DNA from: an uncultured Eubacteriales bacterium
GTDB lineage: Bacteria > Bacillota_A > Clostridia > Christensenellales > Aristaeellaceae
NCBI GenBank assembly: GCA_902795555.1
Contig: CADBLV010000042.1
Coordinates: 1 to 12,927 of the forward strand
Direction of reading: 5' to 3'
DNA: 12,927 nucleotides
Below the pieces are notes generated by a model. That model did no database searches, was not told the origin of the DNA, and worked only from the letters and a program-made list of their open reading frames with translations. This document shows, piece after piece, positions 1-6,883 of this stretch. Within the stretch, counting starts at the first letter, position 1; each line of letters opens with the position of its first letter. Both the position numbers and the translations under genes were made by a program.

Positions 1-801
1 CATCACCGAAACCCGATTCCGCAGGGCGATTATGTGCTCCGAAGGCAGGCAGCCTACCTCTTTGAAAAAAGCGCGGCGGAAAGTACGCATATTTGAATAT
101 CCGCACAGACCGCTGATTTCGGTCAGGGTGAGGGCGGGATTCCGCATCAGCAGCCGGGCCCTGGTGATCCGGCTGGCGTTGATATAGGACCGAAAGGGAA
201 TATGCAGTTTCTCCGCGAAGAAATGGGAGAGATGAGAAGGGCTGATGCCCATGGCGTGAGCGGTGCTTTCCAGGGTGATATCCTCACAGGCGTGCTCGGA
301 CACATAATGCATAATCCGATGCCCCAGCCCCCGTTCGCTGTAATCATACACCGGCTGATAGGACAGCCGATTCAGGGTGTCCGCCAGGAGCACATGCAGA
401 AAGGCGATGCACAGCGGAAGATCCCTTTCCATGTTCATTTCCTCCAGGCGGCTCACGGCCAGACGGGTGTCCGGACCGGGAAGATCGGCGCGGATGACCG
501 GCTGCTCCGGAGACAGGCTGCGGAAAGTACCGTTATATTCCGGAATCACGTCCGGGGGAAAGATGGCAACGATGCCGCGGGCCTCCGGGCTGATTTCCTC
601 ATAGCTGTGCGGGGTCAGGGGAAAGATGACCGCCAGATCTCCCGGAGAGAGCCGGCAGGGGACCTCGTCAATGACCAGACGAACCTCGCCTGCCGTGACG
701 GCCAGAATCTCTGCCTCCTCATGCATATGCAGGGAAACGGGATAGTGGGTCATATCCCCGATGAAGAGGGTTTCAGGCCGGTTTTCATAGACGGTTGTCA
801 T
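1..801 (-). CDS. AraC-family transcriptional regulator (3' end cut by window)
   Basis: This gene reads without a stop on the minus strand from the ATG at 801-799 to the first base of the window, giving 267 residues. The N-terminal part (about residues 10-90) looks like an AraC-type cupin sensing domain, with the motif HMHEEAEILAVTAGEVRLVI followed by a PGD turn. The C-terminal part has two helix-turn-helix units: DITLESTAHAMGISPSHLSHFF, then a long helix, then LTEISGLCGYSNMRTFRRAFF. This is the usual AraC/XylS arrangement, and at 267 residues the protein is probably within a few tens of residues of its end. The start is set by AGGAG six bases upstream; an earlier ATG (806-804) is followed at once by TGA and cannot encode the protein. 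The gene is divergent from a sugar ABC transporter operon, so it most likely controls that operon in response to a sugar. The family call is firm; the target and inducer are inferred. Confidence 0.93.
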   Translation of the reverse strand, partial: MTTVYENRPETLFIGDMTHYPVSLHMHEEAEILAVTAGEVRLVIDEVPCRLSPGDLAVIFPLTPHSYEEISPEARGIVAIFPPDVIPEYNGTFRSLSPEQPVIRADLPGPDTRLAVSRLEEMNMERDLPLCIAFLHVLLADTLNRLSYQPVYDYSERGLGHRIMHYVSEHACEDITLESTAHAMGISPSHLSHFFAEKLHIPFRSYINASRITRARLLMRNPALTLTEISGLCGYSNMRTFRRAFFKEVGCLPSEHIIALRNRVSVM

Positions 802-882
802 GGCATGCTCCTTCGTTTGCAACGATATCTGTCCTTCCGTTTCGCCCATTCTCTGCCTTGATTTTGTCCCTCAGATCCTGCG

Positions 883-931
883 CAAAATGGAAGATCTGAC
901 TGATTATACCCCATTTTGTGCCAAAATGGAA
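883..931. repeat. CAAAATGG repeat cluster, candidate operator
   Basis: The octamer CAAAATGG occurs at 883-890 and 922-929, and as its reverse complement CCATTTTG at 911-918. The last two form a perfect 8-base inverted repeat with a TGC centre (911-929). The two forward copies, each extended to CAAAATGGAA, are spaced 39 bases apart. The cluster surrounds the TATAAT of the regulator (903-908) and covers its -35 area, where an autoregulator or a second regulator would act. AraC proteins usually bind direct repeats, so either arrangement could be used. The repeats are seen directly; the binding role is inference. Confidence 0.5.
903..908 (-). promoter_or_regulatory. -10 element of the AraC regulator promoter
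   Basis: The minus strand reads GGGGTATAATC here, an exact TATAAT, placing transcription start near 896 and giving a leader of about 95 bases before the ATG at 801. No good -35 lies at 16-18 bases (TTCCAT is the nearest), which suits an activator-dependent or repressed promoter. The CAAAATGG repeats occupy the -35 position. Confidence 0.55.
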
Positions 932-985
932 TCGTTTTCAGAAACAAGAAGGATATTTTTGTCCCCTGTTTGACAGAAAAAAGCA

Positions 986-1014
986 TTGTCTGAAGTCCGT
1001 CTTCCTGCTATAAA
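986..1014 (+). promoter_or_regulatory. Promoter of the ABC transporter operon
   Basis: TTGTCT at 986-991 (4 of 6 matches to TTGACA) and TATAAA at 1009-1014 (5 of 6 matches to TATAAT) are separated by exactly 17 bases. Transcription would begin near 1021, about 110 bases before the first permease ATG. This is the best promoter-like arrangement on the plus strand between the two divergent genes. Confidence 0.6.
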
Positions 1015-1020
1015 TAAAAG

Positions 1021-1032
1021 CGAAACGTTTTG
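1021..1032. promoter_or_regulatory. AAACGTTT palindrome at the expected start site, LacI-like operator
   Basis: The sequence CGAAACGTTTTG contains the perfect palindrome AAACGTTT (1023-1030) centred on CpG, the usual core of LacI/GalR-family operators. It sits just downstream of the -10 (1009-1014), so a bound protein would block initiation. It fits the CcpA cre consensus poorly because the outer TG and CA positions do not match. No LacI-family gene is present in the window. Function is inferred. Confidence 0.3.
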
Positions 1033-1131
1033 TGTTTACATTTCAGGAACCCCTGCTCCGCGGATTTTTTCGGATGAAAACTGAGAGGGGAGTTCAGGTT
1101 TTCCGAATGACGCGACAAAGGATGTGAGCTG

Positions 1132-2040
1132 ATGAGCAAGAAGCGCCGGGCTTATGTGGAGTTTCTGTACATTCTGCCCTTCCTGATCATTGTGCTGCTG
1201 TTTTCCTATTTCCCGCTGTACGGATGGATTTACGCATTCCACGATTACAAGCCGCCGTTCCCGATCGGCGCGGACACCTTTGTGGGATTCAAGTGGTTCG
1301 AAACGATCGTGAATAACCCGACACGGCTGAAGGCTGTGCTGCGGGTGCTGCGGAACACGTTCGCCATGAGCGGTATCTCCCTGGCCTTCAGCTGGTTCCC
1401 GATGGTTTTTGCCGTATTTCTCAATGAAATCAAGTGCAAACCCTTCCGGAAATTCACGCAGACGGTGACGACCCTGCCGAACTTTATCAGCTGGGTGCTG
1501 GTGTACGCCTTCGCCTTCACGTTGTTTGGCACCAACGGCGCGGTCAACTCCGTGATGAAAGAGCTGGGTCTCATCGAGCAATCCATCCCCTTCCTGCAAA
1601 GCGCCGACCATATCTGGTTCAAGATGTGGCTGTGGCTCACGTGGAAGAACGCCGGATGGGCGGCGATCATGTATCTGGCAGCCATTTCCGGCATAGACGA
1701 TCAGATGATCGAGGCCGCCAAAGTGGACGGCGCCACGCGGATGCAGATTATCTGGCGGATTACGATTCCCTGCCTGCTGCCGACCTATTTCGTGATCGTC
1801 ATGCTGAATCTGGCCAACTTCCTGTCCAACGGCATGGAACAGTATTACGTGTTCCAGAACGCCTTCAACAAGGACTATATCGAAGTGCTGGATCTGTATG
1901 TGTATAACCTCTCCACCAGCGGAACCGGAATGTATCCGCTGTCCACGGCCATCAGTATCCTCAAGAGCGTCGTCAGCGTGGTGCTGCTGTTCCTGACGAA
2001 CACCGTATCCAAGCTGATCCGCGGGGAAGGATTTATCTGA
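1132..2040 (+). CDS. Sugar ABC transporter permease, LplB type
   Basis: This encodes a 302-residue inner-membrane permease, one half of the membrane channel of a carbohydrate importer. The start MSKKRRAYVEFLYILPF leads into a first membrane helix, followed by FSYFPLYGWIYAF, a signature region of LplB/oligosaccharide permeases. The ATPase-docking loop is EAAKVDGATRMQIIWRITIP, beginning at E194. About six membrane segments are visible and the length is normal for the family. The ribosome binding site is modest (AAAGGATGTGAG before GAGCTGATG), and no better in-frame start lies just upstream. It is the first gene of a permease-permease-binding protein operon; the second permease starts 46 bases downstream. 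No ATPase gene is present, so the complex probably borrows a shared MsmX-type ATPase. The class is certain; xylo-oligosaccharide as substrate is inferred from downstream enzymes. Confidence 0.95.
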   Translation: MSKKRRAYVEFLYILPFLIIVLLFSYFPLYGWIYAFHDYKPPFPIGADTFVGFKWFETIVNNPTRLKAVLRVLRNTFAMSGISLAFSWFPMVFAVFLNEIKCKPFRKFTQTVTTLPNFISWVLVYAFAFTLFGTNGAVNSVMKELGLIEQSIPFLQSADHIWFKMWLWLTWKNAGWAAIMYLAAISGIDDQMIEAAKVDGATRMQIIWRITIPCLLPTYFVIVMLNLANFLSNGMEQYYVFQNAFNKDYIEVLDLYVYNLSTSGTGMYPLSTAISILKSVVSVVLLFLTNTVSKLIRGEGFI

Positions 2041-2086
2041 TGCCGGGTTTCAGAAGAAGCGGAATCATCCGGAAGGAGGAAAGCGG

Positions 2087-3031
2087 ATGGAAAAGACAGC
2101 CATGAGCAGGGTCGATCTGCATGCCCGAAAGAAGATTAAAACCAGCGTCAGTGACCGGATCATCGACGTGGTGACGTATATCATCTATACGCTCTTCGCT
2201 TTCGTGTGCGTTTATCCATTTTACTACATCATCATCAACTCCATCAGCGCCAACAACCTCAGCGAGCGCGGAAAGGTCATTTTCTGGCCCCTGGAAGTGC
2301 ACTTTAAGAACTACGAGAACGTGATGAACATTCCGGGGCTGTGGGACGCGGCACGGACATCGATTCTGCGTACGGTGATCGGTACCGCGCTGACCGTGCT
2401 GATCGCGGCTTTCCTGGGCTATATGTTCACCCGCCAGACCATGTGGCACCGGAAGCTGTGGTATCGGCTGGTGACGGTGACCATGTATATCAACGCCGGT
2501 CTGATTCCCTGGTTCCTGACGATGAAGCTGCTGGGGATGACGAACAACTTCTGGGGATATATTTTCCCGATGATCATCCAGCCGTTCTACATCGTGCTGT
2601 GTAAGACCTACTGCGAATCGGTGCCCCAGGCCCTGCAGGACGCCGCGGAAATCGACGGGGCCGGGACGCTGCGCATCTTCTTCTTCATCATGCTGCCTGT
2701 GATCAAGCCGATTCTGGCGACCATCGCGGTGTTCGCTGCGGTGAACCAGTGGAACGCCTTCCAGGACACCCTGCTGCTGATGACCAAGAAGGAGCTGTAT
2801 ACCCTGCAATACGTTCTGTTCCAGTATATCAACCAGGCCAGCAGCCTGAAGGCGCTGGTGAGCAACAACACCTCCAGCTCCGCCCTGATGGCGAGCCTGG
2901 CCACAGCGGCCACAGCCACATCCATTCGGATGACGGTGACGGTGGTGGTGGTGTTCCCGATCATGTGTGTTTATCCCTTCTTCCAGAAGTTCTTCACGAA
3001 GGGCATCATGATCGGAGCTGTTAAGGGATGA
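2087..3031 (+). CDS. Sugar ABC transporter permease, LplC/YtcP type
   Basis: This is the 314-residue partner permease of the importer, acting in the cytoplasmic membrane. After a charged cytoplasmic tail of about 25 residues, membrane helices begin at VVTYIIYTLFAFVCVYPFYY, typical of YtcP/LplC proteins. The docking loop is DAAEIDGAGTLRIFFFIMLP, beginning at D185; the first position is Asp rather than the more usual Glu. The C-terminus (FPIMCVYPFFQKFFTKGIMI, then GAVKG) is the characteristic ending of this subfamily, so the gene is intact. A strong GGAAGGAGG precedes the ATG. A second in-frame ATG five codons later (ATGAGC) is possible but lies further from the ribosome binding site. It is cotranscribed with the preceding permease and followed 42 bases later by the binding protein gene. 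Confidence 0.95.
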   Translation: MEKTAMSRVDLHARKKIKTSVSDRIIDVVTYIIYTLFAFVCVYPFYYIIINSISANNLSERGKVIFWPLEVHFKNYENVMNIPGLWDAARTSILRTVIGTALTVLIAAFLGYMFTRQTMWHRKLWYRLVTVTMYINAGLIPWFLTMKLLGMTNNFWGYIFPMIIQPFYIVLCKTYCESVPQALQDAAEIDGAGTLRIFFFIMLPVIKPILATIAVFAAVNQWNAFQDTLLLMTKKELYTLQYVLFQYINQASSLKALVSNNTSSSALMASLATAATATSIRMTVTVVVVFPIMCVYPFFQKFFTKGIMIGAVKG

Positions 3032-3046
3032 AGGCGCGGAAGCCTT
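3031..3046 (+). other. Small hairpin between second permease and binding protein
   Basis: AAGGC (3031-3035) and GCCTT (3042-3046) can form a five-base-pair stem with a six-base loop directly after the permease stop codon. There is no T-run, so it is not a terminator. Such hairpins in transporter operons can mark transcript processing or stabilise the downstream binding-protein message; here that is only a suggestion. Confidence 0.25.
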
Positions 3047-3073
3047 ACATCATATTTTAAAGGAGGGTATCGT

Positions 3074-4759
3074 ATGAAAAAGTTCCTGTCCCTGTTCCTG
3101 ACGGTGGCACTGCTTCTGGGTATGTGCTCGTTCACCGTCGCCGCGACGGCCGAAGAACCCATGGAAATCGTGTTCTTTGACGACGCCGCGAACTACAACG
3201 GCGAGCAGACCGGCTGGTTTGCGAAGGTTGTGCTGGATCGGTTCAACATCAAGCTGAACATCATCGCGACACAGGTGGTCGGCGATGAAGTGTTCGCCAC
3301 CCGCAGCGCCGAAGGCAATCTGGGCGACATCATCATCATGGACAAGACCAAGTTTGTCAATGTGGTGGAAGCCGGCCTGGTGAAGGACTTCAGCGACAAG
3401 ATCGGCGAACTGACCAACTTGCAGCCCTTCATGGGTCAGATTGACGCGTTCAACCAGAACTTCCTGAAGAAGGAAGCCGGCGTCTACTACGGCATTCCGG
3501 ATCAGATGACCGACACTTCCCCCGTGGGACTCACCGGTGAAATGATCTACTCTTCTCCGCAGGTTCGCTGGGATCTGTACAAAGAAGTCGGCATGCCCGA
3601 AGTGAAGGACATCGACGGTCTGCTGGACCTGCTGGTGAAGATCCACGAGATCCATCCCACCAACCCGGACGGCGACCCCGCTTATCCCTTCTCCCTGTGG
3701 CCTGACTGGGACAACGGCGACAACATGTCCGGCCCTGCCAACGTGGTTCAGCTGACCACCTGGTTCGGCGACAAGATGAAGGGTTCTGCCCTGCTCAAGC
3801 CCGACAACACCTTCGTCAAGCTGTATGACAAGGACAGCGGCTACTACAAGATCACGAAGTTCATCAACAAGGCCTATCAGCTGGGTCTGGTCGATCCGGA
3901 ATCCTTCGAACAGGACTGGAACTCCCTGCCCACCAAGATCTCCAGCGGCCGCGTTGACCTGCTGTGGTACAACTGGCAGCAGGGCTTCTGGAACAGCCAG
4001 GAGCGGCTGGACAACGGCACTGCCTTCCAGACCATCCCGGTGACCGATTTCTACTTCTATGCTGACGCGGATACCTACTACGGCGGCGACCGTGCCTGGG
4101 GTATCGGCTCCGGTGTCGAAGGCGAGAAGTATGACAAGATCATTGAATTCCTGAACTGGTATGCCAGCCCCGAAGGACTGACCTTTGAGCACTGCGGTAT
4201 TGAAGGCCTGAACTACACCGTCGGCGAAGACGGAAAATTCATCCCCTTCCATGATGACGCTCTGATGAACAACCTGCCTGTGCCGGAAGAGTACGGCGGC
4301 GGCGGATATCAGGACGGCAACAACGCCATCAACCAGTGGCTGCTGGCCTCCATCTGCACCAACCCGAACACCGGCGAAACCTATGACATGAAGTACTGGG
4401 CTTCCTATATCGCCAAGAACATGACCCAGATGAAGAAGGAATGGCAGGAACGGTTCGGCGCGAATGATCCGGTTGACTGGATGAAGAAGAACAACAAGGT
4501 TACCATCAGCCCGAACTGCATCGCCGAAATGAAGGACGACGATCTGGACATCGGCGTGCTGCGGAACACCATTGATCCTCGTCTGGCCCAGCTGACCTGG
4601 CAGCTCTTTGCCTGCAAGAGCGACGAAGAGTTCGAAGCCAAGTGGGACGAGATGGTTGAGGAACTCGAAGGCCTCGGCTATGACCAGCTGTACAACTACG
4701 ACGTCGAGAAGTGGCAGGTTCAGATTGACGCGAAGATCGCGGCGGTCGCCGGCAACTGA
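3074..4759 (+). CDS. Extracellular solute-binding protein of the sugar ABC importer
   Basis: This encodes a 561-residue binding protein that would capture the oligosaccharide outside the membrane and deliver it to the two permeases. Length, position and features such as WGIGSGVEGEKYDKIIEFLN and FLNWYASPEGL match large LplA/YtcQ-like family 1 binding proteins. A signal peptide is clear: MKK, a hydrophobic core, and ATA|EE as a likely signal peptidase I site after A26. Its only cysteine (C18) is preceded by LGM, which does not fit a lipobox, so membrane anchoring by lipid is doubtful. A very strong AAAGGAGGG lies seven bases before the ATG. Codon choice (AAG, AAC, ATC, CTG, GGC) is noticeably more biased than in neighbouring genes, consistent with high expression. 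A strong terminator follows 21 bases after the stop. Sugar identity is not readable from the sequence. Confidence 0.95.
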   Translation: MKKFLSLFLTVALLLGMCSFTVAATAEEPMEIVFFDDAANYNGEQTGWFAKVVLDRFNIKLNIIATQVVGDEVFATRSAEGNLGDIIIMDKTKFVNVVEAGLVKDFSDKIGELTNLQPFMGQIDAFNQNFLKKEAGVYYGIPDQMTDTSPVGLTGEMIYSSPQVRWDLYKEVGMPEVKDIDGLLDLLVKIHEIHPTNPDGDPAYPFSLWPDWDNGDNMSGPANVVQLTTWFGDKMKGSALLKPDNTFVKLYDKDSGYYKITKFINKAYQLGLVDPESFEQDWNSLPTKISSGRVDLLWYNWQQGFWNSQERLDNGTAFQTIPVTDFYFYADADTYYGGDRAWGIGSGVEGEKYDKIIEFLNWYASPEGLTFEHCGIEGLNYTVGEDGKFIPFHDDALMNNLPVPEEYGGGGYQDGNNAINQWLLASICTNPNTGETYDMKYWASYIAKNMTQMKKEWQERFGANDPVDWMKKNNKVTISPNCIAEMKDDDLDIGVLRNTIDPRLAQLTWQLFACKSDEEFEAKWDEMVEELEGLGYDQLYNYDVEKWQVQIDAKIAAVAGN

Positions 4760-4780
4760 TTTCGATTTCGACCCCTTACG

Positions 4781-4810
4781 GGGGCGCTCCTTCGGGGGCG
4801 CCCCTTTTTT
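4781..4810 (+). terminator. Intrinsic terminator with cUUCGg loop after the binding protein gene
   Basis: GGGGCGCTCC (4781-4790) pairs with GGGGCGCCCC (4795-4804) over ten positions, including one G-T wobble, closing the exceptionally stable tetraloop TTCG. Six T residues follow (4805-4810). It separates the transporter genes from the enzyme genes. A short upstream block CCCC (4772-4775) could pair with GGGG at 4780-4783 and compete with the base of the stem, a possible but weak antiterminator arrangement. Confidence 0.93.
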
Positions 4811-4891
4811 ACAGGACGACTTTGAGCGGATGACGGGCGAACTTCACGCGAAACGACGGCTTTCCGCCCGGATTAAGGAAGGTGCATTCAT

Positions 4892-6883
4892 TTGCTGCTG
4901 AACGATTTTTCAGCGATCCTGCCCGACGGCAGAACCTACGCATTTTGGGAAAAACCCCGGCAATGGAGCCGGGAACTGTTTGTCAGCGCCTCCGATCCTG
5001 CCGCTTCGGACGAGAACGACGGCAGTGAACACGCGCCTTTTCGGACCATCAACCGGGCGGCCCGGGAAGCAACGCCGGGAACCCGGATCCGGATTCACGC
5101 GGGACTGTATCGGGAATGTGTGAAGCCGGAACAGGGCGGCACGGATCCGGAGCATATGATCTCCTATGAAGCCTTCGGGGACGGGGACGTGGTGATTCGT
5201 GCCTCGGAGCAGGTGGCGTCCTTTCAGCCCAGCGAGGGCTGGATGCTGGCCCGGGGCTGGAACATGGCACAGCCGGAGCATGTCCGCGTCTGGGTTTACG
5301 AGGTTGATCCGGATGTTTTCCGCGGATACAATCCCTTCTGTGCCGTCAATATTCTGCATGACCGGCTGTTTATCGAATATGACAAAACGGACATGACAAC
5401 CTATCTGAACCGGCGGGGCTGCGTTTTCTGCGACGGGAAGCCGCTGGTTCAGGTGCCTCTTTACGGGCATATGGCCGATCAGGACGGAACCTACTGGGTG
5501 GAAGCCAACGGCATGAAGGTGCATTTCCGCCTGCCCGGCGACGCGGATCCCGCGGATCACCGGATCGAGATGACCGTGCGGGAGCAGTGCTTCGCCCCGG
5601 ACAGGGAATTTCTGAACTACATCCGGGTGAAGGGCCTGATCTGCGAACACGCCGCCACCGGCGCGCCGGTGCCTCAGCGGGGCGCGATCTCAGCCCATCG
5701 GGGACACCACTGGATTATCGAAGACTGCGCGGTTCACTGGTCCAACGGCGTTGCCATCGATGTCGGGAATGAATGCTGGCATCATACCCATACCCCCGGG
5801 GAAGTGATCGGCTATTCGGTGATCCGCCGCTGCGTGATCCGTGACGCGGGAGTCTGCGGCATCGCGGGCCTGTTTGCCGAGGGCATGCTGATTGAGGATA
5901 ACCTGATCGACGGAACCGGATGGCAGAAGATGGAGCTCAGCTGGGAGGCTGGGGCGATCAAGCTGCACAACAGCGTGAACGGCCTTATCCGCCGCAACTT
6001 CTTCCGGAATACCTTTCGGGCGGATCATCTGTGGCTCGATTGCGGCAACGAGAACAACCGGATTACCGGAAACGTATTTCTGAACGGCATCGAGCAGCGT
6101 GAAGCGATCTTTATCGAGTGTACCCGGGACGGCGTGAATCTGATTGACAACAACATCATCTGGAACGTGGAAGGGCGGTTTGATCCGGCGAAGATCCCCC
6201 AGGAGCCGGGTTCCTCCGGATGGTATAAGCTGCGGGAAAATGAAGCGGTGAACGGATACGGTATTTACGGCGAGGGAACCGACAGGCTGTATATCGCCCA
6301 TAACCTGATCGGTCGTTGCCGCCACAGCGGCTATTATGCAAAGCCTGTGGGTTTCCGCATGCACGGAACGGAGCGCGGCGGGACATCCCGGGACGCACGG
6401 ATTGTGAATAATATTTTCTATGACTGCGGTGAAGCAGCCATTGTGTTCCCGACACGGGACAACGTGGCGGAGGGCAATCTGTATGTTCGCCTTTCCGGAG
6501 GCTATCTCCGCGTCATGTATCCTGAACCGGAGGTGTGCCTGAATCTGCCGGCCTGGCAGGAATTCCTGGGCTTTGACCGGGAGGGACAGAACGCGTGGTT
6601 TGAGATCCGGGTGGACGAGGAAAGCGGAACGGTACTTTTCCGGAAGGCCGCGGAAGGCCCCGCGGGGCTTCCCAGACAGCTGGAGCGCCTTAAGATGATC
6701 GAAGATCCGGGCGGGGTGAAGACGGTTCCCTCCGCGCCGGGCTGTCCGGCGGACCGGCTGGAAACAAAGCGGGAAATCAGCGCGATGCCGGGCCCCTACG
6801 CCACCTGGGAAAAGAAGACGGACGGGGAATATGAAGCCCGTATCTGGAATCGCACAGAGCGTGAGGAGGGTCAGAAATGCTGA
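4892..6883 (+). CDS. Parallel beta-helix glycoside hydrolase, GH120 beta-xylosidase-like
   Basis: This encodes a 663-residue protein with a right-handed parallel beta-helix fold. The N-terminal motif LFVSASDPAASDENDGSEHA, then PFRTINRAA and YRECVKP, is typical of DUF1565/pectin-lyase-fold proteins. Repeated coils follow, such as HWIIEDCAVHWSNGVAIDVG and GLIRRNFFRNT. Compared from memory with the GH120 beta-xylosidase XylC (nucleophile D382 in LWLDW, acid/base E405 in VFVEV), this protein has LWLDC with D383 and IFIEC with E409, so both catalytic positions appear kept. There is no signal peptide, so it would cleave imported xylo-oligosaccharides in the cytoplasm. The start is TTG at 4892: an in-frame TAA at 4874-4876 excludes longer forms, AAGGAAGG lies nine bases upstream, and no ATG occurs near. 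The final 140 residues are outside the helix and less recognisable. No promoter is evident between the terminator and the start. The fold is sure; the substrate is probable. Another beta-helix carbohydrate enzyme is the alternative. Confidence 0.8.
   Translation: MLLNDFSAILPDGRTYAFWEKPRQWSRELFVSASDPAASDENDGSEHAPFRTINRAAREATPGTRIRIHAGLYRECVKPEQGGTDPEHMISYEAFGDGDVVIRASEQVASFQPSEGWMLARGWNMAQPEHVRVWVYEVDPDVFRGYNPFCAVNILHDRLFIEYDKTDMTTYLNRRGCVFCDGKPLVQVPLYGHMADQDGTYWVEANGMKVHFRLPGDADPADHRIEMTVREQCFAPDREFLNYIRVKGLICEHAATGAPVPQRGAISAHRGHHWIIEDCAVHWSNGVAIDVGNECWHHTHTPGEVIGYSVIRRCVIRDAGVCGIAGLFAEGMLIEDNLIDGTGWQKMELSWEAGAIKLHNSVNGLIRRNFFRNTFRADHLWLDCGNENNRITGNVFLNGIEQREAIFIECTRDGVNLIDNNIIWNVEGRFDPAKIPQEPGSSGWYKLRENEAVNGYGIYGEGTDRLYIAHNLIGRCRHSGYYAKPVGFRMHGTERGGTSRDARIVNNIFYDCGEAAIVFPTRDNVAEGNLYVRLSGGYLRVMYPEPEVCLNLPAWQEFLGFDREGQNAWFEIRVDEESGTVLFRKAAEGPAGLPRQLERLKMIEDPGGVKTVPSAPGCPADRLETKREISAMPGPYATWEKKTDGEYEARIWNRTEREEGQKC

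Larger units (their letters stand above)
802..1131. promoter_or_regulatory. Divergent control region between AraC regulator and ABC operon
   Basis: This 330-base gap holds no credible gene. It contains the regulator's -10 on the minus strand, a repeat cluster built on CAAAATGG, a good promoter for the transporter operon and a short palindrome at that promoter's expected start site; each is listed separately. The last 90 bases (1040-1131) form the transporter leader. It has short complementary blocks (GAACCCCT near 1048 and AGGGGAGTTC near 1086) but no convincing terminator or known riboswitch. Confidence 0.7.

Noticed and set aside
202..861. A 219-codon plus-strand open frame
   Set aside because: It is the antisense shadow of the AraC regulator, whose minus-strand translation has clear cupin and helix-turn-helix motifs, and its own sequence is R/H/G/D-rich without a domain.
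970..975. A perfect TTGACA as -35 of the transporter promoter
   Set aside because: The positions 16-18 bases downstream contain no -10 element, and TATAAA at 1009-1014 is 33 bases away; TTGTCT at 986-991 fits the spacing instead.
1044..1070. A possible terminator or attenuator (CAGGAACCCCTG, then CCGCGGATTTTTT)
   Set aside because: The only stem directly before the T-run is the six-base CCGCGG palindrome, which has no loop; the CAGG/CCTG stem is four pairs and is not followed immediately by T residues.
3050..4252. A 400-codon minus-strand open frame opposite the binding protein
   Set aside because: The plus-strand gene has a signal peptide, ribosome binding site and family features. The antisense frame stays open because of the strongly biased GC-rich codons of the real gene.
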